Part shown: in pieces, positions 17,987 through 27,330 of the stretch
How positions within the stretch are numbered: the first letter of the stretch is position 1
Layout: each line of letters opens with the position of its first letter
Position numbers and translations under genes: made by a program
NCBI RefSeq assembly: GCF_011068285.1
Contig: NZ_CP049616.1
Coordinates: 972,501-1,036,500 of the forward strand
Reading direction: 5' to 3'
DNA length: 64,000 bases
Source: Flagellimonas oceani
Lineage (GTDB): Bacteria; Bacteroidota; Bacteroidia; Flavobacteriales; Flavobacteriaceae
The notes under the pieces: model-generated
Seen by the model: only the letters and a program-made list of their open reading frames with translations
Databases searched by the model: none
What the model was told of the DNA's origin: nothing

Positions 17987-19384
17987 TTAATTAAAATCAT
18001 TCCCTATTAAAGTATCGCCCCAGAGTTTATCCTTTGGACATAGTCCTTCCCTGCGGTTTTTATAAAAATGTGTCAGTATCAAAAATGTGATGATGAAAAA
18101 CACCAAACCTCCGGAGATAAAAACATAAGTTCCGATGATCTCGAAAAGAATTCCTCCTACGATCAGCCCCAACATACTTGCTAAGCTCCCCATAGAGGCT
18201 CCATAGCCTTGAATTGCACCCTGCATGGATTTCGGACCGGTGCTGGACAGAATGGAAAGGAAGCTTGGCCACATAAGACCATTGCCTATGGACAAGATCG
18301 TAATTGCTACATACAGTAGTGCGGTATTGCTAAAGGAAAGGCACAAAAAACTTATTCCCAATAATAGGGAACCAAAAAGGACCAATACATAATCGGTGAT
18401 TTTTTTTGATAATCTGGACAAGATTGGCCCCTCCACTATAACCATGATCAGGCTGAAATACGCAAAAAAAATACCAAGGTCGATGGCCGACCATTCCAAA
18501 ATGGTATTTGCATAAATCGGAAGACTTGCGTAAAAAAGACTAAAGGAAAAAAAAGTGATAAAATAGATGGAAAAAAGTAAAGGAATATGAGGTATGCCAA
18601 CTACGAATTTCCAGCTCGCCAAATTTTTAGGGTTTGATTCTGGTTTTCCCTCCACATAACAATCTTTGTGCTCCACTTGAAAGAATTTTCGAATACCTTT
18701 CAAAGAAACATTCATCGAGTCGACTATCCCGGGTACACTTTCTTTTAATCTAAGTTTAATGACGAAGATGGCTACCAAAGAAATTAGGGCCGCTATAAAT
18801 AAGGGCAATACTTCCTCAAAGTATGTACTGGCCAATAAACCGGCGAATGCAGGTCCCAAAACAAACCCCAGATTGGTCGATGCTGCCATTTTGCCAAAAT
18901 TTTCTTTCCTGTTCTGATCTGTTGAAATATCAGACATATAGGCATTGGCCACCGAAATGTTGCCGCCGGTGAAACCGTCAAGCATCCGAGCAAAAAAAAT
19001 GGTCAATAGCGGTAGGGTCATCGTGTATTGGCCTGCAATGTTCGAATCTTGAGACCATAACTCCAATTCAGGCAGCGTAAAGGCAAGTAGAAAGAGTGTC
19101 CATGCCAAAAAGGTTCCCGCTTGTGAAATAATGAGGACTTTTTTTCGACCTATGCGATCAGAAAACCTTCCCAAAATCGGAGCTCCCAAGAATTGGAATA
19201 GCGGATACATGGCCCCCAAAATGCCATATATAAAACCATTTCCACCAAAATCAGTGACTATAAAAATCAATATGGGAACGACAATGCTGTATCCAAGAAT
19301 TCCAATGAAATTAACAAGTAGAATTGGAAAGATGTCAGTCTTAGTGGATGCTGTCTTTAATGATGAATTGGTAAATGAAAACAT
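17987..19384 (-). CDS. MFS transporter (TetA/multidrug-type)
   Basis: 465 residues with about twelve hydrophobic segments. The MFS motif A after the second helix reads GRFSDRIGRKKVL (about 76-88), and a motif-C-like LGPAFAGLLA lies in helix 5, typical of drug/H+ antiporters. A long central loop (about 215-250) separates the halves. As first gene of the operon it probably exports the toxic compound or product handled by the downstream esterase and dioxygenase. The upstream region is a 1.3-kb gene-free stretch. Confidence 0.9.
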   Translation of the reverse strand: MFSFTNSSLKTASTKTDIFPILLVNFIGILGYSIVVPILIFIVTDFGGNGFIYGILGAMYPLFQFLGAPILGRFSDRIGRKKVLIISQAGTFLAWTLFLLAFTLPELELWSQDSNIAGQYTMTLPLLTIFFARMLDGFTGGNISVANAYMSDISTDQNRKENFGKMAASTNLGFVLGPAFAGLLASTYFEEVLPLFIAALISLVAIFVIKLRLKESVPGIVDSMNVSLKGIRKFFQVEHKDCYVEGKPESNPKNLASWKFVVGIPHIPLLFSIYFITFFSFSLFYASLPIYANTILEWSAIDLGIFFAYFSLIMVIVEGPILSRLSKKITDYVLVLFGSLLLGISFLCLSFSNTALLYVAITILSIGNGLMWPSFLSILSSTGPKSMQGAIQGYGASMGSLASMLGLIVGGILFEIIGTYVFISGGLVFFIITFLILTHFYKNRREGLCPKDKLWGDTLIGNDFN

Positions 19385-20665
19385 AGATCAGGTTATTTTT
19401 TAAAGTCTTGGAGTCGGCTTCTTTGAAGAATGCCCAACTCAATCAACCATAGCCTATTTTATTTAATATCATAGTGAATTGTATGGGTTCTTGTTTTGTC
19501 AAAGCTGTTATGATTGGCTCATGATGGTTTTTGTTTCTTTTATTGATTCAGTGTTCTTTCAATAGTATTGAGTCAACAAGCCTCCAGATTAAAATAGTAT
19601 TCCTTGTTTGCCCAAAAGCGGACTTACCTATGGATTTTAAACCACTTCTATGCCAAAAAACTAACTTTTTGAAAAACAACTAGTTATGTGTTTTTCGCTG
19701 TTTTTTGGAATTCTAAAATTTTATATATGTCCTATATATGAGAATTTTAAATGGTTGTCTTTATAATTGTGGATGGGTTGGATATGGATAAATGCATTGT
19801 CTGAGCCACTTTGATTTTAGTTAACATTAATCCAGTCACTTATCAGTGGTTTTGCCATGCTCATAATGTTTCGGCAAGGGTGATATATTATGGCCGACGT
19901 TTACAATCCAAGCAGACCTAGTTGAAAAGATACCTTACTTTGTTACTTATATTTAAAACATGAGCTTTAGAATATACATAATTACCTATTTGGAGAACTG
20001 AAAAATCGCAGAGAAAGAGAATAGGAGGGAAGGTTTTAATACAATGAGGTGAGCGACAGGTTGTGAAAGCTATCCTAATTGGAGAATTTTCCTAAAGTTA
20101 TAGGCATTATATCTTTCTGAATCTCGAGAAATCAGTAGACAAGGATTTTTTTAAGGGAATTATCTTCAGTTATGCGATCGTAAAAAAGGATATGTATTTA
20201 AAAAGTGTTTTACGATTTCCTAAAACTACAGAATAATCTTAGTTGTTAGGCTCGGACCTGTTCCGATAGTTGGTCGAAAGGCTTTAGCGTGGCCTTTTCT
20301 AGGAAAGCCTAGGTTATTTTTTGAAGCCGCCAAGCTGGGCTTCAGGTTCGCTTTTTCAGTTTTCCCAAGTGATCAGGATAAGGTAACGGATTGGTCCAAA
20401 TATTGGTTATCTTTGTCCCTAAAGTGGATGTTTTCCTTGGATTTTATACATTCTAAAAGGGAACTTTCAACACTTTTCCAATAACTGACCTTACCACTGA
20501 TGCATTATTTACAACAAATCAAATAGGTATGACCGTCTTTAGCGTATTTGGAAAGTTTTCTACCCTTGCAGTGTTTGGCTGTGATGGGTCTGTAAGTGTC
20601 GAACGCCTACAAATCCTTAAAGCGTAAGTCCGATCCGACATTTTGATTCCCCAAAGAATACTATA
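19385..20665. other. Long AT-rich gene-free stretch
   Basis: About 1.28 kb with only short unconvincing frames. A segment at 19882-19976 is related to 26007-26120: both begin with GATATATTATGG and later share ACTTATAT plus an AAAA run. A hairpin TGAAGCC (20322-20328) with GGCTTCA (20338-20344) is followed by a T run and looks like a terminator relic. It contains the promoters of the divergent MFS operon and LytS gene, not resolved here. Confidence 0.6.
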
Positions 20666-21772
20666 TTGATCTATAATCACATTCCAGCAAGTTTCCGTGG
20701 TATTGGCCATGAAAGGCTGAAGACTGTATGGCTCACCCTTTTTGCGTTACTGGGCTCCTACTTGACCACCTTTATTTTTTTACCGTTTTCTGTTTTGAGG
20801 TCACAATTCGAGGGCCCAGCAAACGATATACTGATGAGACTGTTAAGCAATCTTTCGTTTTGTTTGGTCATGGTGGTGATAAGTATTCAAATAGATAAGA
20901 TATTGGACAAAAATATTTCATGGATGGCACATCCATGGCGACGTTTATTGTTCCAAACCCTGTTCCAAATACTGGGGGCGCTCATAGTGGTATGCTTGGC
21001 TGTGATCATTTCCTCGGCCTTCAAGGATTCCTTTGAGACAAGCCCTCCCCTTATCCAAATTAAGGAGGGTATTTATATATTGTTGTCCATTGTGTTGTTA
21101 TCATTGGTCATCAGTTCATTGAACACAGGGGCCTATTTGCTGGGAAATTGGAAAGGTGCGGCAATGAAGGCCATGGAATATAAGTTAAAGGCGGCACAAA
21201 ATCGTCAATTGGTCTCAGAGTTGGAACTTCAGGCCCTCAAACTACAGCTTGACCCCCATTTTGTTTTCAACAACCTGAGCGCTCTTTCGGAATTGGTGCT
21301 AAAGGACCAAAGATTGGGATATGAGTATACGGAAAACTTTACCAAGGTGTACCGCTATTTGTTGGTCAATTCCAAAAAGAAATTGATTTATCTCTCCGAG
21401 GAAATGGAATTTCTCAAGGCATATCAATTTCTTATCAAGCACCGAATGGGTAAAGGGTGCCAAATTCAAGTAAATATTGAAAAAACCAAACTAGGTCTCA
21501 GGATTCCACCCATGACCTTGCAACTGCTCATTGAGAATGCAATAAAGCACAATCGCATAGAGGAAAACGATCCTTTGGTCATAAATGTTCAATTGAACGA
21601 TGGCAATGAACTGGAGATATCCAATAACGTATTGCCATTGACAAGGGAAATAGACTCTACAAAGATGGGACTTGAAAATATAAACGCCCGTTATGCCCTA
21701 ATAGGAGGGAGCAAGCCTGTCATTGAAAAAAGCCATGAGGTATTTAAAGTAAAAATTTCACTGTTTCAATGA
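20666..21772 (+). CDS. LytS-type sensor histidine kinase
   Basis: 368 residues. Four hydrophobic segments (about 22-42, 61-80, 97-118, 138-160) form a membrane anchor. A short coiled coil leads into the His_kinase domain with H198 in QLDPHFVFNNL, and a GHKL ATPase domain (about 270-368; N-box LIENAIKHNRIEEN). There is no large extracytoplasmic sensor domain. Its stop overlaps the start of the response regulator gene (ATGA at 21769-21772), so the two are translationally coupled partners. The signal is unknown. Confidence 0.92.
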   Translation: MIYNHIPASFRGIGHERLKTVWLTLFALLGSYLTTFIFLPFSVLRSQFEGPANDILMRLLSNLSFCLVMVVISIQIDKILDKNISWMAHPWRRLLFQTLFQILGALIVVCLAVIISSAFKDSFETSPPLIQIKEGIYILLSIVLLSLVISSLNTGAYLLGNWKGAAMKAMEYKLKAAQNRQLVSELELQALKLQLDPHFVFNNLSALSELVLKDQRLGYEYTENFTKVYRYLLVNSKKKLIYLSEEMEFLKAYQFLIKHRMGKGCQIQVNIEKTKLGLRIPPMTLQLLIENAIKHNRIEENDPLVINVQLNDGNELEISNNVLPLTREIDSTKMGLENINARYALIGGSKPVIEKSHEVFKVKISLFQ

Positions 21773-22536
21773 AGAAAAGCATAGATGTATTGATCTTGGA
21801 AGATGAAAAATTGAATTCAGACCGAGTGGAGAGACTTCTGTCCGAAATCAGAAAGGACGTTAAGGTCGTTGGCGTATTGCCCAGTATAAAAAAGTCGGTG
21901 GAATGGTTTGCAATCAATAAAGATCCGGATCTGGTGTTGATGGATGTGAAGTTGGCCGATGGATCGAGTTTTGATATTTTTGACCAAGTGGATATCGGAA
22001 GCCCTGTGGTCTTCACCACGGCCTATGACGAATATGCGATCAAGGCATTCAAGTACAAAAGTGTTGATTACCTGCTCAAACCAGTTGACAAAGAAGAATT
22101 GGCATCTGCATTGTTGAAGTTTGATAGTATGTCCCAAAAATCTCATCTGGGAAAACCTGTCATTGAGGAATTGATTGCCCAGGTTCGGCCTAAAAAATAC
22201 AGGAACCGCTTTTTGATACCCCATCGTGACACCTACAAAAAAGTGGATGTGGCAGATATTGCCTTTATCCACTCTTTTGAAAGCACCTCTTATATCTATT
22301 TGTTCAGCGGGGAAAAAATGAGTGTGCCCCAAACCTTGGAGTCCTTGGAGCAAGAATTGAATCCCGATATATTTTTTAGGGTCAACCGCCAGTACATTGT
22401 CCATATGGATTCCATTGAAAGCGTCCAGGATCACTTCAATGGCAAATTGAAACTCATTATAGGAAACAATAAAGAGGGAGGTATCATGATCAGTAGGACC
22501 AAGGCACCTTTGTTCAAGGCATGGTTGGAGTATTGA
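21769..22536 (+). CDS. LytR/AlgR-type response regulator
   Basis: 255 residues: a receiver domain (about 5-125) with phospho-acceptor D59 in LVLMDVKLADG, and a LytTR DNA-binding domain (about 145-250; VADIAFIHSFESTSYIYLF and FFRVNRQYIVHMDSI). It is the partner of the kinase encoded just before it. A 30-bp palindromic terminator follows. Such pairs often regulate adhesion, envelope or carbon-uptake genes; the targets are not evident here. Confidence 0.93.
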   Translation: MKKSIDVLILEDEKLNSDRVERLLSEIRKDVKVVGVLPSIKKSVEWFAINKDPDLVLMDVKLADGSSFDIFDQVDIGSPVVFTTAYDEYAIKAFKYKSVDYLLKPVDKEELASALLKFDSMSQKSHLGKPVIEELIAQVRPKKYRNRFLIPHRDTYKKVDVADIAFIHSFESTSYIYLFSGEKMSVPQTLESLEQELNPDIFFRVNRQYIVHMDSIESVQDHFNGKLKLIIGNNKEGGIMISRTKAPLFKAWLEY

Positions 22537-22573
22537 CCATTGGCGCCCGATTCACGAATCAGGTATAAAGCAG

Positions 22574-22603
22574 AACAGCCAATACGTTAACGTATTGGCT
22601 GTT
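22574..22603. terminator. Bidirectional terminator between convergent genes
   Basis: A perfect 30-bp palindrome, AACAGCCAATACGTT followed by its own reverse complement. It lies 38 nt after the LytR-type gene and 37 nt after the end of the minus-strand gene at 22640. T and A residues flank both sides, as in bidirectional terminators, although the T runs are short. Confidence 0.7.
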
Positions 22604-22639
22604 TACTTATAAGTTCCTGATCTTTATGGATAGAGAGGG

Positions 22640-23071
22640 TTAATCCCTAAACTCCATTTTCTTTCGGAACACCATATTGATCCGATATTTTGCATTGCTC
22701 CCAAAGGCTTGGACATCCTCACCTGCGGCTGCACCAACGGTACCTGCCGAGGCATTGTAGGCATCCAGATAGTCAAAGCCCAGTTTGGACATTGCATTGA
22801 GCAGGTCTGTTTGATTTCTTATGGCGAGGTTCTTGTTTTTTTGGAGCAGGTCCTCCAAATCTTTCAAGACGTTCTCATAATTTGATTTTTTACTGGCAAT
22901 GTTGATGTTCATGCCTCCCAACAATTTAGTGTTTTCCGAAGTTATGACCACATATTCGGGAAGCCTCTCTATATTTACCGAAGAGGAATTGTCAACACTT
23001 AATTCCTGTGCCGTCATTGTAAAGGTGCTCAATGCCAGCAGTAATCCTATTATTTGCTTTGTAATTTTCAT
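22640..23071 (-). CDS. Small secreted protein of unknown function
   Basis: 143 residues. A signal peptide (about 1-21, ending TMTAQ) is followed by a beta-strand region (VNIERLPEYVVITSENTKLLGGMNINI), a charged helix (NVLKDLEDLLQKNKNLAI) and an Ala/Gly-rich stretch with TVGAAAGED, ending in a charged tail. No known family is recognised. The helix-containing middle (LLNAMSKLGFDYLDAYNAS) looks like an oligomerisation or stress-protein type fold. It is 24 nt downstream of the beta-barrel gene at 23096 and probably co-transcribed with it. Confidence 0.75.
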   Translation of the reverse strand: MKITKQIIGLLLALSTFTMTAQELSVDNSSSVNIERLPEYVVITSENTKLLGGMNINIASKKSNYENVLKDLEDLLQKNKNLAIRNQTDLLNAMSKLGFDYLDAYNASAGTVGAAAGEDVQAFGSNAKYRINMVFRKKMEFRD

Positions 23072-23095
23072 TTTACCTGTATGTGTTTAAAGTTT

Positions 23096-23683
23096 TTAAA
23101 ATAAATACCCTATTCCTGCAGCGAACACTATATTGTGAGCTTCCGAATCATCGATGACCTCAGTAAGGCCGAGGGTGGCACGCGCCTCCACAAAAAAACC
23201 GAACCCAAACGTGTAGGCGGCACCACCGGTAAGCTGAAGGTCAAAATCGTTGAAGGCATCTGTCCCTATGTCACCACCTTCCTCAAATAGGTCAAAATCA
23301 GCTTCCTCATTGATTTTTAGGCCGAACTGAGGACCGGCCTGGATACTTAGGCCCTTGATGATGTATACCTTGGCCAAAACGGGAAGCTGTAGGTAATCGA
23401 CCTGGAATTCGGCGTCGAAATTGTTCAGGTCACCGTCCAGATCAAACCCTTGTGCCGAATAGAACAATTCCGGTTGCAAGGAGAACCAATCGTTCAGATG
23501 CGCCTCCATAAGAAAGCCTCCATAAAAATTGGCCCGTCCCTTAGGGCTTTCAATACTTTCGTCCTCGTTTATGACAGAGGAAAAGTTTAGACCGCCCCGT
23601 AACCCAAATTCAATGGGTTTGGTCTGGGAATACGTTGTAATGGCCGCAAGCAATGCGGCAATTGTTAAAAAGTGTTTCTTCAT
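23096..23683 (-). CDS. Outer-membrane beta-barrel protein (OmpW/PorT-like porin family)
   Basis: 195 residues: a signal peptide (about 1-19, ending TYSQ), then alternating strands with aromatic ends such as FGLRGGLNFSSV, FYGGFLMEAHLNDWFSLQPEL and YLQLPVLAKVYII, ending IVFAAGIGYLF with the C-terminal Phe expected for the BAM signal. An acidic loop (about 125-150) is notable. This is the small PorT/outer-membrane beta-barrel family very common in Bacteroidota. The function is unknown. It is first gene of a two-gene unit with the secreted protein downstream. Confidence 0.85.
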   Translation of the reverse strand: MKKHFLTIAALLAAITTYSQTKPIEFGLRGGLNFSSVINEDESIESPKGRANFYGGFLMEAHLNDWFSLQPELFYSAQGFDLDGDLNNFDAEFQVDYLQLPVLAKVYIIKGLSIQAGPQFGLKINEEADFDLFEEGGDIGTDAFNDFDLQLTGGAAYTFGFGFFVEARATLGLTEVIDDSEAHNIVFAAGIGYLF

Positions 23684-23910
23684 TGTTCTTCTTTTTCAAT
23701 TAAAATTGGAATGCAAAATTAAGGTTGAACAAATCTGAAACGTTTACTTTCTAAGTGACCTGTTGAAATTGCCCATTGGAATGAAAAAAAGGGTCATTGA
23801 ATTGACACTTGCCCATGGCAAAGCTTGAGGCTGTTTGATTTTGGACACGGGCACCGGCAGTGTGGGGTGTTTTTAACATGTGGCACCAAAAACTATCCCT
23901 TTACAATGCC

Positions 23911-24885
23911 CTATTTCACCTTCGCACCCAAGAACGTCCTCATTTTGTTGATAATGGCCTCTCCTTCTTCTTCTAGGGCAAAATGTCCGGTATCGTAGAT
24001 GTTATAATCTATTTCCTTGAGGTCTTTCTTGAAAGCAGCTGCCCCGCTTTCTGGAAAGTAGGCGTCATTTTTACCCCATACGATCAACATGGGTGGTTGG
24101 TGTTCCCTGAGGTATTGTTGCCATTTAGGATATTGCTTTACATTGTTTTGGTAGTCGTACCATAGATCAAGGTTCACCTTGTGGGCATTGGGCCGTGACA
24201 TTCTGAGGTAATCCAAGTGCCAGGTATCTGGGTTTACGGTCTCGGGATTTCTGGTTCCATGGGTATATTGCCATTTTAGACCTTCCAACGTAAACGCAGG
24301 TAACAAGGCTTTTTCAGTTTCTTCGTTCCTATCGGCCCAGAATTCCCGAATAAGTTTCCATCCTTCACCAAGTCCTTCCTCATAGGCATTGCCATTTTGA
24401 TTGATGATGGCCGTGACTCTTTCCGGATGTGCGACGGCAATACGAAACCCGATAGGGGCACCATAATCCTGCATCATGATGGCGTAGGAGTCCAATCCTT
24501 TCTTCTCTAAAAACGCATCCATGGTTTTGGCCATATTGTCAAAGGTATAATCATAACTGTCAGGGGTAGGGAAATCACTGTTCCCATAGCCAGGATAGTC
24601 AGGGGCTACCAAATGATAGGTATCCGATAATTGAGTAAGCACTTTTCTATACTGATGTGATGATGCTGGATAACCATGCAACAAAACAACTGTCGGATTA
24701 TCGGGATTCCCGGCTTCACGATAAGCAATATTGATGCCGTCTATTTCTATTGTCTTGAATTTTGTTGTTGTCATATTTGTGTCGCTTTTAGATGTATTAT
24801 TATTATTGATTGCTGTTTCCGCTGAACGTTCACAGGCCATAATGCCAAGAGATAAGGCAAGCATAATCGGGATTGTTTTTTTCAT
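23911..24885 (-). CDS. Alpha/beta hydrolase lipoprotein, haloalkane dehalogenase/epoxide hydrolase type
   Basis: 324 residues. A lipobox ends at C18 (LGIMAC), followed by a polar Asn-rich linker, so the enzyme is probably a periplasmic or surface lipoprotein. The catalytic layout is of the Asp-nucleophile class: LLHGYPASSHQYR supplies the oxyanion region, D140 in MMQDYGAPIG is the nucleophile, D274 in VWGKND the acid and H301 in DTGHFALEEE the base, with a cap domain between about 165 and 245. HGYP is more typical of epoxide hydrolases. The substrate is unknown. Its promoter carries the palindrome also found before the TetR gene. Confidence 0.88.
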   Translation of the reverse strand: MKKTIPIMLALSLGIMACERSAETAINNNNTSKSDTNMTTTKFKTIEIDGINIAYREAGNPDNPTVVLLHGYPASSHQYRKVLTQLSDTYHLVAPDYPGYGNSDFPTPDSYDYTFDNMAKTMDAFLEKKGLDSYAIMMQDYGAPIGFRIAVAHPERVTAIINQNGNAYEEGLGEGWKLIREFWADRNEETEKALLPAFTLEGLKWQYTHGTRNPETVNPDTWHLDYLRMSRPNAHKVNLDLWYDYQNNVKQYPKWQQYLREHQPPMLIVWGKNDAYFPESGAAAFKKDLKEIDYNIYDTGHFALEEEGEAIINKMRTFLGAKVK

Positions 24886-24918
24886 GTCTATTGTTTTATA
24901 TGAATGTTAATTTAAATA

Positions 24919-24936
24919 TTACCTAACGTTCGGTAA
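24919..24936. promoter_or_regulatory. TetR operator-like palindrome before the hydrolase gene
   Basis: TTACCTAACGTTCGGTAA is an 18-bp near-palindrome (one mismatched pair) 34-51 nt upstream of the hydrolase start. It matches 16 of 18 positions of the site upstream of the TetR gene. Placement and similarity suggest that the adjacent TetR protein represses the hydrolase gene. Confidence 0.7.
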
Positions 24937-24955
24937 ATAATAGGGTTAAATTTTT

Positions 24956-25513
24956 TTAATTATACCTTTCTTCTATTTGCTTAAGGGTGTTTATAAATAT
25001 GTTTGTATCCTGCATCCCTTTACAGAGCATTAGACTTCCCTGGATGTCTATCAAAGTTTGTATGGCATTTTTTTCGGCCATTTGATTTGTCTGTCCCACC
25101 GATAGGCCAAGAGCGGTAAAGGACTTTAACCATCCCTTGAAGCCTTTGGTAATTACATCATGGAAATGATCGAATCCTTCTTGCATGGATAGCGCCCTGA
25201 AAATACAATTATCCTTACCGCCATTATAAAGTTTTGAAATTTGATCAAGACTTTGTTTTAATTTGACGCTGGGCGGGATACCTTCCTGTTCAAGAGTTTT
25301 AAAAATGTGTTTTGTCACCCACAAATCCATATCGGCAAGGACAGCCTCGGCCATTTCCTTTTTTCCATTGGGGAACCGATGATACAGACTTGCTTTCTGT
25401 AAGCCGGTGGCTTCTGACAGTTCCTTTAAACTGGCACCCTCATAGCCTTTGGTCCGGAATACGTTCGACAAGGCAGATAGTAGTTCTTCGTCTTGTATCT
25501 TTTGCGGTCTCAT
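24956..25513 (-). CDS. TetR/AcrR family transcriptional regulator
   Basis: About 185 residues from the ATG at 25513; the longer frame to 25528 begins with TTG. The N-terminal HTH reads GYEGASLKELSEATGLQKAS followed by LYHRFPNGKKEM (about 22-55). The C-terminal half is a helical ligand-binding domain with several cysteines. It lies 70 nt upstream of the hydrolase gene on the same strand. Perfect and near-perfect copies of one palindrome stand before both genes, so it probably represses itself and the hydrolase and is released by a ligand. Confidence 0.92.
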   Translation of the reverse strand: MRPQKIQDEELLSALSNVFRTKGYEGASLKELSEATGLQKASLYHRFPNGKKEMAEAVLADMDLWVTKHIFKTLEQEGIPPSVKLKQSLDQISKLYNGGKDNCIFRALSMQEGFDHFHDVITKGFKGWLKSFTALGLSVGQTNQMAEKNAIQTLIDIQGSLMLCKGMQDTNIFINTLKQIEERYN

Positions 25514-25540
25514 GGTGCAAATATACAAAAATAAGATTAT

Positions 25541-25558
25541 TTACCAAACGTTTGGTAA
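25541..25558. promoter_or_regulatory. TetR autoregulatory operator
   Basis: TTACCAAACGTTTGGTAA is a perfect 18-bp palindrome (extended to 20 bp by flanking T and A) lying 28-45 nt upstream of the tetR start codon. It is the perfect version of the site at 24919-24936. Confidence 0.75.
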
Positions 25559-26952
25559 AATAACATCTTGATACGAAATACTTCATATCATTACTACCAA
25601 TTATTTATTGAGCTCCAACGCAATTTAAACTTGAGCACTCTTTGCCGTAGCACGTCCAAATACTATAAAAGCCGCTATATATTTTCATAAAACTATTATC
25701 TAGCAATTTTCAGTTTTACATTTGCCATGCTTTATTTGTTTGACTTCACAAAGTCTGAAATGTTTCCCTTTCAGTGTAATTTTCCCCAAACCAATTTATT
25801 CTTTGGGTTAGCTTACAGCCGTTCATTTTGAATTTTAGAGAGCATTGATGATAAAAGCTGTCCATTACAACAATGGAGACGTTTCTGATGGTGAATTTTT
25901 GAGTCCGGCAAATTAGGCACCTATTTATTTGAGGGTCTTCGGTACTAATGGTAATGAAAAATGAAATTATAAAAATAGCATTTATTAGCTTCCGAAGTGG
26001 CAAGAAGATATATTATGGTCTGTTTCATCAAGCTGAAGATATTCCCTACTTTACCACAAAGAATCCATTAAATCACTCTTACTTTATGTACTTATATTAA
26101 AAGGTTAAAGTTTGGAATATTTGTCAAATAACTTGTTTTGTTCAAATCTATGAACAAAAGAATCAGTCAGCTCAATTGAAATTCCTCAAGAAAGTATCTT
26201 CCACATAGACAAAAGTTTCAGAGCAGTACATATTACCTATGATTTGAGATACATTTTTGGTCATTGAAGCCTTTCTAATTCACAAATAAAGTAGGCTTGT
26301 TTAGTGTATTTAAGAATGTTATCTTCATAAAAATCAGAAAGTAAAGCAAATTACTTCAAGTTCATTTTAAAGTTTGGTCGAAAATCGGTTGGCAGTGAAG
26401 TTTTTGAAACACCTAATCGATTGGTATATAGAATAATGGGGTAGGGGGTACAAGTGCTGCCAACCCGAAGAACCTAGAAATAGGTCAAGACAAAACACTG
26501 TTAATCATTTGATTCTTAGTATTTTGTGTTTTTAAGCATATCGTTTGAATTCATTTAAAACCATCTAAAATCATATCAAGAATGTGGCCATTGGTCGCAA
26601 ACATTTACAATCATTGTTGTAGTTTTATATGACTTTTGAAGCATTTTACTTATGTTTTGACTTTTACAGTATGAACAGTTTAAAACGTTTCAATATACTG
26701 GAAAACAATAATTTAATAAATAATTCCTTCACAATTAAACACTGGGTTCAATCCGATATCCAAATAATTTATTGTAGGATTCCATCGATAGTGAACGCAC
26801 TTGTTTAGTATAAATCGGAAAGGCATCCTCACTGGCCATGATGGAATTATTATTGACGAGGGAATGAACTACTCCCTAATTCATTGATTTGCACCTTTTC
26901 AGGGTAATTAAGAAGAAATAGAGACCTAATTAGCTTGACCCTTCAAGTTTGC
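25559..26952. other. Long AT-rich gene-free stretch
   Basis: About 1.4 kb, markedly AT-rich. The only longer frame (25746-26003, minus, 85 codons from a TTG) is weak. Positions 26007-26120 are related to 19882-19976. No RNA gene, repeat array or insertion-sequence end was recognised. It separates the TetR unit from the tail of the nitrite reductase operon. Confidence 0.6.
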
Positions 26953-27330
26953 TTAGCACGCATTGCTACCGCTCAGGGGGTTGGGGTAATTGTCGGATTG
27001 ATCTTCGGTGGTATTGTCCAGACAGGCAAAATCTTTTTCCAGTAGTAGGAATAATTGGTTGCCGTTGGGCAAATCCATAGTGCCATCAAAACCGACCCTG
27101 TCCGATTTGGCCCAAGTAGACCGTTCCTTGTCATTGAGGTACAAGGTAATGGCATTGCCCGTAAAAGAGGCCTCAAGCACATCGATGTCTTTTTTGCCTT
27201 GGAGCGCGTAAGTGAGCATCTTGTTGCCAAAATCCGTGGTCTCTTGGTAGCTTCCCGTTTTACAAAAGGTCTCCACCTCGGTTTTGGTCAATCTAAAGCG
27301 AATTGAATTTCCTTTGATCCTAATCTTCAT
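26953..27330 (-). CDS. Small conserved protein, DUF7009-like
   Basis: About 125 residues from the ATG at 27330, which gives the family-like start MKIRIKGNSIRFRLTKTEV; a frame to 27348 adds six residues. The domain has strands KMLTYAL, DIDVLEASFTGNAITLYL and NQLFLLLEKDFACLD. Its start overlaps the end of the kinase gene by 11 nt, so it is the last gene of the nir operon. Similar proteins in Flavobacteriaceae sit in nitrogen or metal loci; the DUF assignment is from memory. No function is known. Confidence 0.7.
   Translation of the reverse strand: MKIRIKGNSIRFRLTKTEVETFCKTGSYQETTDFGNKMLTYALQGKKDIDVLEASFTGNAITLYLNDKERSTWAKSDRVGFDGTMDLPNGNQLFLLLEKDFACLDNTTEDQSDNYPNPLSGSNAC

Noticed and set aside
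20519..20710. 63-codon minus-strand frame and a 32-codon plus-strand frame in the same place
   Set aside because: They overlap each other on opposite strands, overlap the start of the LytS-type gene, and neither resembles a protein family; probably chance frames or a relic.
25746..26003. 85-codon minus-strand frame with a hydrophobic start and three cysteines
   Set aside because: It begins with TTG, lies in very AT-rich sequence, resembles no known protein and has no promoter or terminator around it; part of its upstream end overlaps the diverged noncoding segment.
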